Counted from the stretch's first letter, positions 1 to 8,640 are shown. The stretch: DNA of 13,227 nucleotides from Larix sibirica (GCA_004151065.3 NWUY0300044767.1:24585-37811), one strand, 5' to 3'. The notes: generated by a model not told the origin, from the sequence alone. A program made the numbers and translations.

Positions 1-54
1 TGAAAATATCTCTCTAAGAAAGGAACTACAAAAAGTAAGTACTCACTTAAGCTA

Positions 55-500
55 TCAACAAAATTTTAAAACCCTAGGTTCATGGGATTTGTCCCATTTT
101 AGGATTAAGTCTCCTACTTTTAATCCTTTGATATCCACATATCTCTTCTCAAAATAGTGCTTGACCAATTGTTGATCTACACTAAATATTCTCTTAGCTT
201 TCTCCCTTTCCCGATCTTCCAGTTTCAAGAGTCTGAGTATCAATCATGTTTTGCGTGTCCAGACAATTGGCTTCCCTAATGGACTGGGCTAGTTCTAGAC
301 AGGTTAGGAATATGTTCAAGGGAAGTATAGCCTCTACTCCATAGAATAGATAAAAGAAAGGTAAGGTACCTATCTAATGATGTCTTGGTTGTTACTTTGT
401 CTACCCAAAGGATGTTTGGTAAGGATTTGTGCTAGTTCCTTTGATGATCCACTATAGTTTTCTTAAGAATTCATATTACGTTTTTCTTAGTGGAATCTAC
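55..500 (-). pseudogene. Ty3/gypsy retrotransposon integrase, 3' part, decayed
   Basis: This is a relic of the integrase end of a gypsy-type pol polyprotein, the enzyme that joins retroelement cDNA to host DNA. Read on the minus strand, 370 to 317 gives GTLPFFYLFYGVEAILPL. That matches the family's TGxTPFxLVYGxEAVLP segment at the C-terminal side of the catalytic core. One base is missing just after it, and the next frame continues as EHIPNL. From 243 to 55 a 62-codon frame carries QQLVKHYFEKR and then KVGDLILKWDK, which matches the GPY/F-type C-terminal domain (QxLVKxYFDKK...FxxGDLVLxWDK). The catalytic Asp and Glu region, upstream at about 400-540, is too broken to assign. In-frame stops and the frameshift make it non-functional. 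The matching LTR would lie left of the window. Family recognition is firm; the lineage within Ty3/gypsy is not resolved. Confidence 0.85.
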
Positions 501-582
501 AACACCATTCCATTGAGGGTTTTAGTTTGCAGCGTACCTTACCTTAATATCTTTTCACCAAGAAAAATTGGTTAATTTTAAT

Positions 583-845
583 GACGAAAAAATACTGAGC
601 ATTATAAAAAATTAGAGAATTGGGAACACCAAGCCTGGTTTATACTTTTGGATTATAAGAAGAATATCACTTGGTTTTTTATTGAAAACCTTAAGGGGAA
701 CCACTTATGTCCATCTAGTACAACAACCCATTACTATCAAGATGAACTTATGATGTTGAGAGAAGTTGGGATTGATTTACTCTATAATGTCCAGACCTCG
801 TTTTTTAAATGGACTTTCCAACAAAACCAGCCGAAGTGGGAATGA
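583..845 (+). CDS. Unrecognised open frame, possible transposon-protein fragment
   Basis: An 87-codon frame is open from just after a TGA at 580-582 to a TGA at 843-845. The first ATG-like start is not obvious: reading continues upstream of 648 as HYKKLENWEHQAWF, and only stops bound it. The protein has a balanced, globular-looking composition rich in Trp, Tyr and charged residues, including ENLKGNHLCP, YYQDELMMLREVG and TSFFKWTFQQNQPKWE. This is unusual for random A/T-rich DNA and suggests a former coding exon or an unfamiliar retroelement protein. I see no catalytic motif, signal peptide or membrane segment. It lies on the opposite strand from the integrase relic to its left. The function is unknown, and it may simply be a chance open frame. 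Confidence 0.3.
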
Positions 846-972
846 TGGATTGGTTTATCTTCTTGCAGCTCTCTAGTAGGTGGGACATTTTATGGCATAA
901 GAGTGTGAACCTTTAAACACAAAAACACCTTTTTACCATAGATTTTAACACAAAAGAACATGTAATAAATTT

Positions 973-1085
973 ACTATAAATCAACATATAGATAATTTTA
1001 AATAAAATGACTATAAATCAACATATCAGATTATTTTAAATAAAATGACTATAAATCAACATATTATATGCTTTTAAAAATATGG
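973..1085. repeat. Tandem repeat, three copies of a 37-38 bp unit
   Basis: Copies begin at 973, 1010 and 1048, each starting actataaatcaacatat and continuing with an A/T-rich tail ending near aaataaaatg. The first two copies are almost identical; the third diverges in its second half. It is a noncoding minisatellite. Confidence 0.85.
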
Positions 1086-1157
1086 AGGGAAATATAAGAA
1101 ATTTTAGTATTCTTAGGAAGGGTTTCACTTGTCATGAACTTTGTGTAAACTACGGTG

Positions 1158-1297
1158 CAACCTGGAGATCGACCGAGATAAAAAGTGTCCACCTACAACC
1201 TGGAGATCAAGACAAATAGAGTCCACTTGAAACTTGGAGATCGAGACAAACAAATTCCACCTGCAACCTAGAGATCGATACAAAGAGAGTCCACCTA
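1158..1297. repeat. Tandem repeat, four copies of a 34-38 bp unit
   Basis: Copies start at 1158, 1196, 1230 and 1264. Each has the pattern caacctggagatcgagac, then an A-rich part, then gtccacct. The last three are exactly 34 bp long; the first carries a 4-bp insertion. It is more G/C-rich than its surroundings and unrelated to the 37-bp array just upstream. An 87-codon frame crossing it is not credible as a gene. Confidence 0.85.
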
Positions 1298-2160
1298 CAA
1301 ATCAGATAGATGGATCCTTTCCCACTAGCCATGGACTGTTTCATCTACCAATCTCAAAACAAGCATGGATTTTCCTCATGGCCAAATCCTGGGGTACTGT
1401 CCTTCCCCAAGACCCATATGCATATGCATATGGCCAAAAACACATTCATACCCATCAGCATCTAAGGAAAATCCATCTACACAGGCAGTTTCACTGACTT
1501 ATATAGTTGGTCTAATTGAATAAGTAGTAGCTAGAGCACCCACTAGCAAAAAGGAAAGGGCGATATAGGAAAAGGCAACAGAGGTGCGATAGAGACAAAT
1601 GAAGAATAATTTAGTCATGGGAGAAGCATAGACAGGAGAAAAGGACAAAGGAATATCTAAGGCTAGAACAACTAGTTCAAGGTCCATATTAAGCATATCT
1701 TATACTAGTGGGATTCGTTCATCCTATTGAAGAACCAATAGATTCTCCAGTTTGTTCAGTAGTCGGTTCATAAGTAAAATATGCACATATTTTATTAGAT
1801 GATGAAAATACAGAATACCTAGTAGAGTTAATAGTAGAAGATCCTACAAACTGATCGTACTGGAAATTATCATACAAACTACATAGGGTGGCCTATAAGT
1901 GTATTGAAAAAATATTGATTTGTACACACACTTTCACATTGCACTTCCTCATTGCTATTCTAACAAAAAAAATATCTCTACCAAAGAATTGACTATTGGA
2001 TAATATATTATATATTCCAATGCAACTGATGTCTAATGCAATATTTTACCTAGCCTATTGCCTAAAACACTTCTCCCGAATATATTCACCACTAGACTGT
2101 AGGGAGGAACTTGGGATAGTTTTGGACTGACAAACTAGTCTTCCAATAATTTACATATGA
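1298..2160. other. Stretch with no supported gene
   Basis: I find no recognisable protein or RNA here. A perfect 18-bp palindrome, catatgcatatgcatatg, lies at 1415-1432. A 65-codon minus-strand frame (1696-1499) is hydrophobic but has no motif, and it is probably chance. Confidence 0.5.
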
Positions 2161-2171
2161 CTCAGGTAATC

Positions 2172-2264
2172 ATCGCTATTGAGACTAAAAGTAGGGAATT
2201 ATAACTAGAAAAAGGGGATGAGAACCCAAAGTATTTTCATAATTTTTCAAATTATAGGAAAAAC
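2172..2264 (+). pseudogene. LINE (non-LTR retrotransposon) linker/reverse-transcriptase fragment
   Basis: This is a short relic of the region between endonuclease and reverse transcriptase in plant L1-type LINE ORF2. In the plus frame starting at 2172 it reads IAIETKSREL, a stop at 2202-2204, LEKGDENPKYFH, then NFSNYRKN, and a second stop at 2265-2267. The family pattern is (Q)KSRxxWLKEGDxNTKFFHxxxNxRRxxN. The first stop sits exactly where the conserved Trp is expected. No polymerase YxDD block follows. The fragment lies between the gypsy integrase and gag relics and on the opposite strand, which suggests a nested insertion or rearrangement. It is inactive. Recognition rests on about 30 residues. 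Confidence 0.65.
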
Positions 2265-2366
2265 TAAAAAATCATTGCTCATCACCCTACACCTGTTTTT
2301 TTGCAAATAAGTTCATTTTCCAAATTCAAACCAACAACCGTCATCCATTTTTAAGTATGAAATAAT

Positions 2367-2639
2367 ATGATAAGTATAGGTTTCTTAAATATAGGATCCA
2401 TTCTTGGTGAATGCATACAAGGGGAAGAAAAAATTTCCACTACTTTCAACCCATCAAGCCAAGAGAATGGTAATGCTTCTGATACTGGAAGGCACAAAGA
2501 GTTGATGGATCAAAAGATTAGAGTGGCTCATTTTTGGAAGATATACAAGGATGATAGGGAAAATACTATAGAACTAGTCAAGATGGAATCATTATTCCCT
2601 AGCTTTGTAGATGAGATGACCACTAAGAGATTAACATAG
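2367..2639 (+). CDS. Unrecognised 90-codon open frame
   Basis: An ATG at 2367 opens a 90-codon frame ending at TAG 2637-2639. The protein is hydrophilic and mixed-charge, with a Ser/Asn-rich middle (STTFNPSSQENGNASD) and a C-terminal half reading HFWKIYKDDREN, then MESLFPSFVDEMTTKRL. I do not recognise a family. The nucleotide and peptide motif around LFPSFVDE recurs in the same orientation at 7401-7433 as APLFPSYVDEK, so at least this part belongs to a dispersed repeat, probably a transposon. The 3' end overlaps the gag relic on the other strand by a few bases. No promoter or splice context could be assigned. Confidence 0.35.
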   Translation: MISIGFLNIGSILGECIQGEEKISTTFNPSSQENGNASDTGRHKELMDQKIRVAHFWKIYKDDRENTIELVKMESLFPSFVDEMTTKRLT

Positions 2640-2855
2640 GAGCTTAAAGAATTTAAAGCTCTTCTTTTTTGTGTTAACTAGGGTATTTGGCTTAACATGC
2701 AAATTTTCTTTCTTGGGGTTTTCAACCCTCTCATATGAAACATATCTTTCTATTTTGTTTATCCAATTGATGAGGTCTTGAGCCTTGAGGCTTCTACTGA
2801 AGCTGCAAATCTCCATTTTTGTTGCACCCTTCTTGTTCTTAAGCAGACTAACCAA
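2631..2855 (-). pseudogene. Ty3/gypsy gag (capsid) fragment
   Basis: Read from 2855 down, this frame encodes a 74-residue piece of retrotransposon Gag, the capsid protein that packages the element's RNA. After a short basic lead (KNKKGATK) comes MEICSFSRSLKAQDLINW, then INKIERYVSYERVENPKK. This matches the plant gypsy pattern KxEIPxFxGxLxxxDFLDWLxxVExxFDYxxIPExxK. The sequence then departs from the family before the expected ALKLxxxAxxWW block, so the C-terminal half is missing or scrambled. The start used here (TTG at 2855) is not a real initiation codon. Another frame just upstream (ESEDVGENWLVCL) suggests a frameshift near 2850. It is on the same strand as the integrase at 55-500 but only about 2.1 kb away, too close for an intact gag-pol. 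Confidence 0.7.
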
Positions 2856-2931
2856 TTTTCTCCTACATCTTCACTCTCTGTTTCTCCTTTGTTCTGAATT
2901 TGGTTCGGGGTCACTTTCTTGCTGATCCTTT

Positions 2932-2962
2932 NATAATAATAATAATAATAATAAATAATAAA
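2932..2962. repeat. ATA trinucleotide microsatellite flanked by one undetermined base
   Basis: An N at 2932 is followed by about nine ATA-type units ending in aaataataaagaaat. The ambiguous base at the array edge may mark an unresolved repeat length in the assembly. Confidence 0.9.
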
Positions 2963-3340
2963 GAAATAGATAAAGGAATAATCATTTGTAAAAGGGCGTG
3001 ACTTCTCAAACGGTGCCCAAGCAACAATAAATATGGGCCAATTCTTGTACTTATCGTACTTTTATTAAACACACATACATATATATTTGTAATTATGGAT
3101 TTGCTAATGTAATATTGGTATTAGATTCCGTTTGTGTTGGAGTGTCGAGGAGTTGTCCAGGTGTCGTGTTCATTCCTGCTGCATAAGCGTCATTTCCTTT
3201 GTTTCTTCCATCCATCGCTCCTGTCTGCCCGCATCATTTAATTATGTATTCTTATTATTATAAAAACATTAACTTAATCCGAAAAAGTTATGAGTAAATT
3301 TTGTTTATACTAATGGCTTAAATGGGTTGCTTCAAGCTTT
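2963..3340. other. Stretch with no supported feature
   Basis: Mostly A/T-rich. A slightly more G/C-rich patch lies at about 3120-3235, with no open frame or motif that I recognise. Confidence 0.5.
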
Positions 3341-3344
3341 GATA

Positions 3345-3810
3345 AGTAGCCACACAAATATCTTTGAGATGCTGAAACATAAAATGTTTTGATTTCTTTT
3401 CTACTACCAAATTCCAATTCCAAGTAGACAACCAGTTTGTTATCACATCAATGCTACAAGTCTGTTATTACATCAATGCTGATAACCACTTTGTTGAACT
3501 TAATTTCATTTTACTATTAAAATAGAATTTATCATTTTTTACTTTTCTAACTAAGTCATTGAGACTTTTGCTCCTTTTTATGTTTACATTTTTATTATTT
3601 TTTCAAGTTTAGCTTCCTCCAAAAATGTCATGAATAACTTGTTATGGATTACGCCTACAAATAACATTGCTGATAATTGAAGTGGCCTGATTTCTTTTAT
3701 AGTACCAACAACAAGTATTTTGAGGCGTTTATATCAAGAGAAGTTTAATCACATCAATCCCAAATAACAACTTGATATAATTTGACTTAAGTATTAAAAT
3801 ATATAGAAGT
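3345..3810. repeat. Old divergent direct repeat, two copies
   Basis: Copy one (about 3345-3545) and copy two (about 3670-3810) share landmarks in the same order: gatttctttt plus taccaa, then atcacatcaat, then attaaaatagaa or attaaaatatata. Copy one also contains a local duplication of tgttatcacatcaatgct (3438-3455 and 3463-3480, one mismatch). The boundaries are approximate and no coding content is visible. Confidence 0.5.
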
Positions 3811-4769
3811 TGTTAGCATTTTTAATCTTGGCAAACTCAAACCAAGCTCTAGAGGCTCTTGTTCCATCTCTTGTAAATTTCCATACATTGCTTTACTAAT
3901 ACAACATGTTTTTGAATTGTAATGGTATTGAAAAAGAAATGTGATAATGAAAATAATAATGTAACAATTTATTTGAATGTAGGTTCCTTTTTATTAATGT
4001 AAATAAGCCCTTGCAATTATATGTAGAAACTAACATCTTTGATAACTAAAGGAAAAATGCATTGTAGTAAATGTTATTATTTTATAGAAGCAACTATTAA
4101 TGCAAATGAGTGGAAAGAAAGTCAAAGAGTTATACAAAATCCTTGCATTTTGTTTGCTAGTATTCATATATTAATAGACAGTTTTTAGTTCTCATTTATG
4201 TAATTACAATTATTTTTCTCTATTCTTTTTACATTTTTTTTCATTTTCAAAATATTGCTCATAAAATTTCAAGTAGCTCTAGACTTGGTAATAGAGATAA
4301 TTATTTTAGACTGCATGTATGTGAATAATATGATTTCATCTTAGGTTTAATAAAAACAAGAACCTTTCCATGTGATGAGTAAATTCACATAAGCGAATTA
4401 ACTACAAGGTGTATATATTTAAAAAAAATGAGAAGTCACATCTGTATTCAATTAGGCACTCATTGTAATCTTGAAACCTTTTTAGGTTTTCTTACACCAA
4501 TGGTATGGTAGTATGGTTTAAAAAATAACAAACAGCTCTAGATTTGTTAAGAGAGCTAATTATGTTAGAGCTAAGTCACATGTATCAGCTACAACAATTG
4601 GTTAATGACCCAAATAATATCAAATAATATTATTTATAGTATTTGTAAGATTTGTTTTCTAACTAGTAGAATTGACCAATGATTCAATCCTACTCCAAAT
4701 ATGATACTTACCTGAACTTCTATCATGTCTAAACTAAATTACTCATCTAATCTTTCCTTTATCTTGAAG
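3811..4769. other. A/T-rich stretch with one short dispersed repeat pair
   Basis: No gene is visible. Two 36-bp segments starting agctctaga (4275-4310 and 4534-4569) match with five mismatches in direct orientation, probably old transposon debris. Confidence 0.5.
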
Positions 4770-4949
4770 TTTGTTTATAAACATAAAGGACCCATTTTTT
4801 TAGGAAATATATCCACCACATGGATTTCAAGAATGAATTCCATTTGATGATGGGCACGCTTGTTTATCTACATGAAGATCCAATTTTTATGATGTATATC
4901 CACTACATGGATTTATCTAAGAGTCAATTCCCTCAATTGTGTATTGGCA
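4770..4949. repeat. Divergent tandem duplication, about 89 bp unit
   Basis: Copy one (about 4770-4857) and copy two (about 4859-4949) share, in order, ttgtttat, cat/aga, ccattttt, atatccaccacatggattt, gaattcc or caattcc, and a terminal ggca. They are clearly diverged. No coding assignment. Confidence 0.65.
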
Positions 4950-5560
4950 TCTATTCCCTAGTCATATAAGAAAAAAAAGACAACTTTATTAGAATCTCCA
5001 TCTACTATTGGATGTGTTTCTCTCCTTTATTTTGATTTTAAGATTCTTTCAACATTTTAGTTTCCCAAGCAAATTTGTGGGCACATGTATATTAATGATT
5101 TGGTCTTGATGGTTTCACATCTTTAGCAGTTTTACCACAATTTTTGGGCATTTTGCTTGCATTTTTGTTAGTTTACAAATTATATGGTCCACTAAACTAA
5201 TAAAACTTAGATTAATCCTAAATGAAGTTTGTTTGAAAAATTTGTGGCTACGGATTTTTCATCCTCAAATTCATTTGAGAATTCCCGCTAAGATTGTCAT
5301 GCAGTAACCTCATACTTCCAACAGAAAGACACTCTACCTTCACCCATTCATCCTAATAATGGATGGACCTGTAGCCTTACCTGCAATGGCTACCTGATGG
5401 GCTCATGGATGACTGAGTATGAGGGGAAAAATGACAAAAGTGAAAAGCTAGCAGTCCCTGCCTCTAACCTCTGTGCGAGACTTTGGTTTTAGCACCTTCC
5501 TCTAACTTTTAAATGTTGCGATAGGTATTCGAAGTGCGGCATTCAATTTTCTCAATGTGT
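4950..5560. other. Stretch with no supported gene
   Basis: No recognisable feature. Base composition becomes less A/T-rich from about 5270 onward, marking the left edge of the richer block that runs to about 7080. Confidence 0.45.
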
Positions 5561-5565
5561 GTCTG

Positions 5566-5628
5566 AAATGATGGTTAGAAGCATTAACCAACACGACACA
5601 AATGATGGTCAGAAGCATTAACCAACAC
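5566..5628. repeat. Tandem duplication, 34-bp unit
   Basis: Two units starting aaatgatggt lie at 5566 and 5600. They share agaagcattaaccaacac with a single t/c change, and the second copy breaks off after 29 bases. Confidence 0.85.
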
Positions 5629-6712
5629 TCACCCTTGGACGCAAAATGAAACATTCTCTGAATTGTCAATTGTCAATAGTGAGTAACGCTTTGAAAGCCC
5701 AAGACAATGTACTGTTGTACTCTAATAGTAGTAAACCCACTCAAGTCGAGGTTGGAATATGAACAATCCAGGGGCTAGGTCCGGAACTGAAATACTTTTT
5801 GGCAGCCCCTCCCTTAAAACAGAACAACCTGCCCACAATTCTACAGCAATTATTCAGGTGCAAATTGCGTGTTGCAGAATGTATGCAATTGAACGTTTTT
5901 TCGTTGTATGCCAGTGTTGCGTTGGATCCATAAATGCCTCTGCCATGGAAACGTTCCTTTGTCTCTATGTTCTTTCAATCATTTCCTGCGGCCTGCCATG
6001 ATTCGCTGCCCACGAGCTTCCAGCTGTACGTGATTACCCTCTGCGTTGACTGGTTTGGGTGGTGGCCGTTGTATATTAGGGCCTATGGCTGCCCTCAATT
6101 GGTCCTCTGCGTGCTACCTGAGAAGGGAGGTTTCCGTGAATGTTGAGAACGTTGCCAAATCTACCCACGTCTGCTGCGATATCACTTCATTTTGCCGCCA
6201 GGTATGTGTCAAACAATTGGGTGGCGTGGTCCTTCTCTTGCCTCTTCCATGTCTGCCAACGTTTCGGCGCTTGTTTTCCATAACGATCCTCTGTGTTAAT
6301 CATTTATTGCCAACCTTCATTCCCTGCCACGTTAATTCCTCGTTTATTCCGGCCTCCAACGTGCCCTCCATCCGGTGGCATCTTCTCTCGTAGTGTGCAT
6401 GTTTTTAGATTAGGGTTTTAGTTTTTATTAAAAGAATCTTCTATACATTTTATTTGTCCCCGACACGGGACATAGTTTTTTCGTAGGGGCATTAATCGAG
6501 CCTCCACGATTTCAATTTTTGCATGGAACATAGTTTAACTTTGCTAAAAGTTTTTTTATTTTTAATTTTTTAAATAAATATTTATCTACTTTTTTATTTG
6601 TTGTGTACAATTGACGTTGCCCTTGGGTTTTATTCCCTTAGACGCGGTGGCGTGATTACGTTAGCCGTATGGTGTCTCGGTTCTTGCAATTGGGGTTGCT
6701 GCATATCACTTG

Positions 6713-6801
6713 TTGTCTCGGTTTTTGCAAAGGGAAGAATTTGCACTGTTTTGTCTCAGTTTCTTCAAAGGGAGTTTCTTCAAAGGGAAGAGTTTGCACT
6801 G
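6713..6801. repeat. Local tandem repeat with nested 15-bp duplication
   Basis: A unit running from ttgtctcggtt to tttgcactg (6713-6749) is repeated at 6751-6801. The second copy carries an exact internal duplication of gtttcttcaaaggga at 6759-6773 and 6774-6788. A partial third copy of the head, tgtctcggttcttgcaat, starts at about 6673. Confidence 0.8.
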
Positions 6802-6909
6802 TGTTGCACTGTATAGGTTTTTAATGTTGGTGGCCACTTGTATTATGGAGTACAACACGCCTCGACCTTGGTGTGATAGGAATCAGTGAACTATTACCCT
6901 CTTTTCTGC

Positions 6910-6931
6910 TCTCCACAGTCCGTTGTGGAGA
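6910..6931. repeat. Perfect short hairpin, 8-bp stem
   Basis: tctccaca at 6910-6917 and its exact reverse complement at 6924-6931 enclose a 6-base loop. No U tract follows, and in a plant context it has no assigned role. Confidence 0.6.
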
Positions 6932-7166
6932 AGGTGCCATCTGTGGCATGCTATCAACACCAACCTAGGCATATACACAGTCGGTTTTCTTTGTATCCTT
7001 ACTATGGTAGTAAGGAGGAAGGCTCGACCCCTCAATCGAGCAGTTATTTAGTTAACATATTCTCCCTTTTAACATAGTCTCTGGAGAAAATCACCCGTGG
7101 ATACCCTCAAAAATCAACAGTTGTAGGCTGAAGTTGATGGTCGTCTAGAGAAATAAGCAGTTGAGG

Positions 7167-7381
7167 ATTTCAGGTTTCTGTGGAATGTAGAATTTGAGTG
7201 GGTTGTCGGATAATCCACGGTCGACATTTTAGTTTTGTCGACGTTTCGAATCCTTAGCTGGATTCATCTTCAGGACAGAGAATGTGTAGAAGAGTTGCTC
7301 ATCACGTCAATAAAACTAAAATTCCGACCGTGGATTATCCGAAAACCCACTCAAACTTTGCATTCCACGTAAACCTGAAAT
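7167..7381. mobile_element. 72-bp inverted repeat element, Penelope-like terminal remnant candidate
   Basis: The left arm (7167-7238) and right arm (7310-7381) are reverse complements over 72 bp with about nine mismatches, separated by a 71-bp loop. The best-conserved block is tcggataatccacggtcg. The loop carries, on the minus strand, the string CTGAAGA...GGATTCGAAACGTC. Strings of this CTGANGA...CGAAACGT type are known in the terminal repeats of Penelope-like elements, which include conifer copies. Penelope-like copies often carry inverted terminal fragments, so a tail-to-tail rearranged remnant fits. A foldback or MITE-type DNA element is the alternative. No reverse transcriptase or GIY-YIG endonuclease is visible alongside it. 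The arms and loop are seen directly; the Penelope assignment is inference. Confidence 0.6.
7236..7277 (-). ncRNA. Hammerhead-ribozyme-like motif
   Basis: On the minus strand, the conserved core CTGAAGA (C3-A9) is at 7273-7267. Stem II is GAATCC (7265-7260) pairing with GGATTC (7253-7248) around loop AGCTAA, followed by GAA (7247-7245). Next come ACGTC and a predicted cleavage point between 7240 and 7239. Stem I is TGTC (7277-7274) with GACA (7239-7236). Two departures weaken it: an extra U at 7266 between the core and stem II, and a stem III of only AC/GU with no loop. Such a stem III could work only as a dimer, as reported for some retroelement hammerheads. Activity is unproven. Confidence 0.45.
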
Positions 7382-7400
7382 ACTATATAAATAGTCAATA

Positions 7401-7433
7401 TGGCACCATTATTCCCTAGCTATGTAGATGAGA
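7401..7433 (+). repeat. Second copy of the LFPS(F/Y)VDE repeat motif
   Basis: cattattccctagct plus tgtagatgaga recurs from 2587-2615, with a single change in the middle. The plus-strand frame reads APLFPSYVDEK and then stops. It begins about 20 bp right of the inverted repeat. Confidence 0.6.
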
Positions 7434-8265
7434 AATAATTTGGACATTTCGAGCCATTAATGAAATTTTTTTGAGAATTTTCTGAGCTTGTTTACACTTT
7501 TTCCAACTAGTTGATGTTCTTGAAAATGACTTAAATTTCAATTGATTTTAAATAATGACACTATATGCAACTATTACATTAAAAAAATTCTATGAGGTAG
7601 GTATAAGTAGCTTTGTTGCTAATTTCACTTGTTATAACACAAACAATGTTGTCACCTTTTTTTCCAAACTTTAATACCAAAAAAAGCGGCACATCTTCCC
7701 AAAACTTTTCGTCTCAAACTATGAATATTTTTACTCATCGTCATTATTAATATTTGAGATTTTTTAAAACCAACAATTGCATCATGCATTATACATTGAG
7801 TTTGTGATTGTAGAGTTCAATCCAACATCAAACATTCCCCAGGAGTTTACGTAATTGATATTTGTATATGTTTCAATATTAATAGCATAAAATATATATA
7901 AAAAAATTATTTTTATGACAATAATTGTTTCATCAACATTTTAATGTGTTAAATTATGCATAACTTGTAATATTGTAAGGGCATATATGCATGCTTGTGT
8001 TCCAAAAATCCATACCATTCATCAATGTTGAGGTTGTAAGTGAGGATACATAGACATGGTGGCACTTGGCAGAGAAATTTGAATCTTCTAATGATTTATT
8101 GTATTGTAACAAACAATTATTTATAGATGGTTGTGTATTATTTTTATTTGATCTCTTGGGTAATTGTCTATGTATGTTCTATTTGAGCATTTGTTTACTA
8201 AGTATAATGGTAATAGTGATATTTGTGTCGTAGTTTACAAATAATATAATTAAGTTTTTGAAGTA
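7434..8265. other. A/T-rich stretch with no supported gene
   Basis: No protein motif or repeat stands out. It lies downstream, in the minus-strand sense, of the gag copies, where pol sequence would be expected; I could not recognise protease or reverse transcriptase in it. Confidence 0.45.
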
Positions 8266-8269
8266 GTCA

Positions 8270-8600
8270 TTATATTACATGTATTTTACTTTGATGTACC
8301 GCTAGGTAGAAATTTTCTATACGAATTTTTTAGATTGATTTCAATGAATCATAAATTCTTTTCATGCTTCATGGCACGATTACACATAAACTTCTCACCA
8401 CTCGAGAGAATTTACTGCAAATTAAAAAGTGTTGAAGGAAATTCTATCTTCTTACTTGAACATAGTGAAATAAGTTTCCAACTTATATAAGCAACTTCAA
8501 GGGATTCATTACTATTATTCCCTCTAAATAGAGGGATGTCAAAGTTAACTTGGATTATTCATGGAATACAGCCATCAAAAGGTGTTTGTATGGTTGACGA
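8270..8600 (-). pseudogene. Ty3/gypsy gag relic, copy 1
   Basis: This is a decayed capsid-gene fragment homologous to the copy at 8750-9130 and in the same orientation. On the minus strand, sequence near 8565-8510 reads QVNFDIPLFRGNNSNESLE. After a frameshift, 8477-8450 reads LETYFTMFK, and near 8300-8277 comes RYIKVKYM. These match the same three landmarks in copy 2 (LFKGDLN...LED, LETYFSVF, RYIKVKYMQW). Stops and frameshifts are abundant, so it is inactive. The two copies are about 545 bp apart, so this is either an old internal duplication or two related elements side by side. Confidence 0.6.
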
Positions 8601-8640
8601 AGCAAGTGGGAGATGATATAGATGGGTTAAACAAATAGAC

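Larger units (their letters stand above)
5630..7080. other. G+C-richer block without a recognised gene
   Basis: Sampled lines here are close to half G+C (for example 5941-6060), against under 20% at 10261-10380, so this block has a different origin or history. Several overlapping open frames of 60-115 codons occur (the longest at 6046-6393, plus strand), but they are Cys/Leu/Pro-rich, mutually overlapping and without any family signature, so I do not call them genes. Possible explanations are an LTR or untranslated retroelement region, a promoter/leader of a host gene, or an old insertion. It holds the repeats at 6713-6801 and the hairpin at 6910-6931. Confidence 0.4.

Noticed and set aside
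1234-1497. 87-codon plus-strand frame
   Set aside because: It runs through the 34-bp tandem array and a palindrome, and the protein has no recognisable domain.
4050-4076. cattgtagtaaatg as a possible opposite CACTA end
   Set aside because: It lacks the TTTTGTTGTAGTG pattern and lies on the wrong side of the 12366 terminus.
6046-6393. 115-codon plus-strand frame, the longest in the window
   Set aside because: It overlaps another open frame, is Cys/Leu/Pro-rich without any family signature, and sits in G+C-richer DNA where stops are rarer by chance.
6408-6425. ttagggtttta as a telomere-type repeat
   Set aside because: Only a single unit is present, so it is not an array.
7243-7253. GTTTCGAATCC resembling a tRNA T-loop/B box
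   Set aside because: No flanking 5-bp T stem, anticodon arm or A box fits, and the same bases form stem II and core of the hammerhead-like motif.
7384-7393. tatataaata, a good TATA-box match
   Set aside because: No gene follows within a sensible distance and such strings are expected in A/T-rich DNA.
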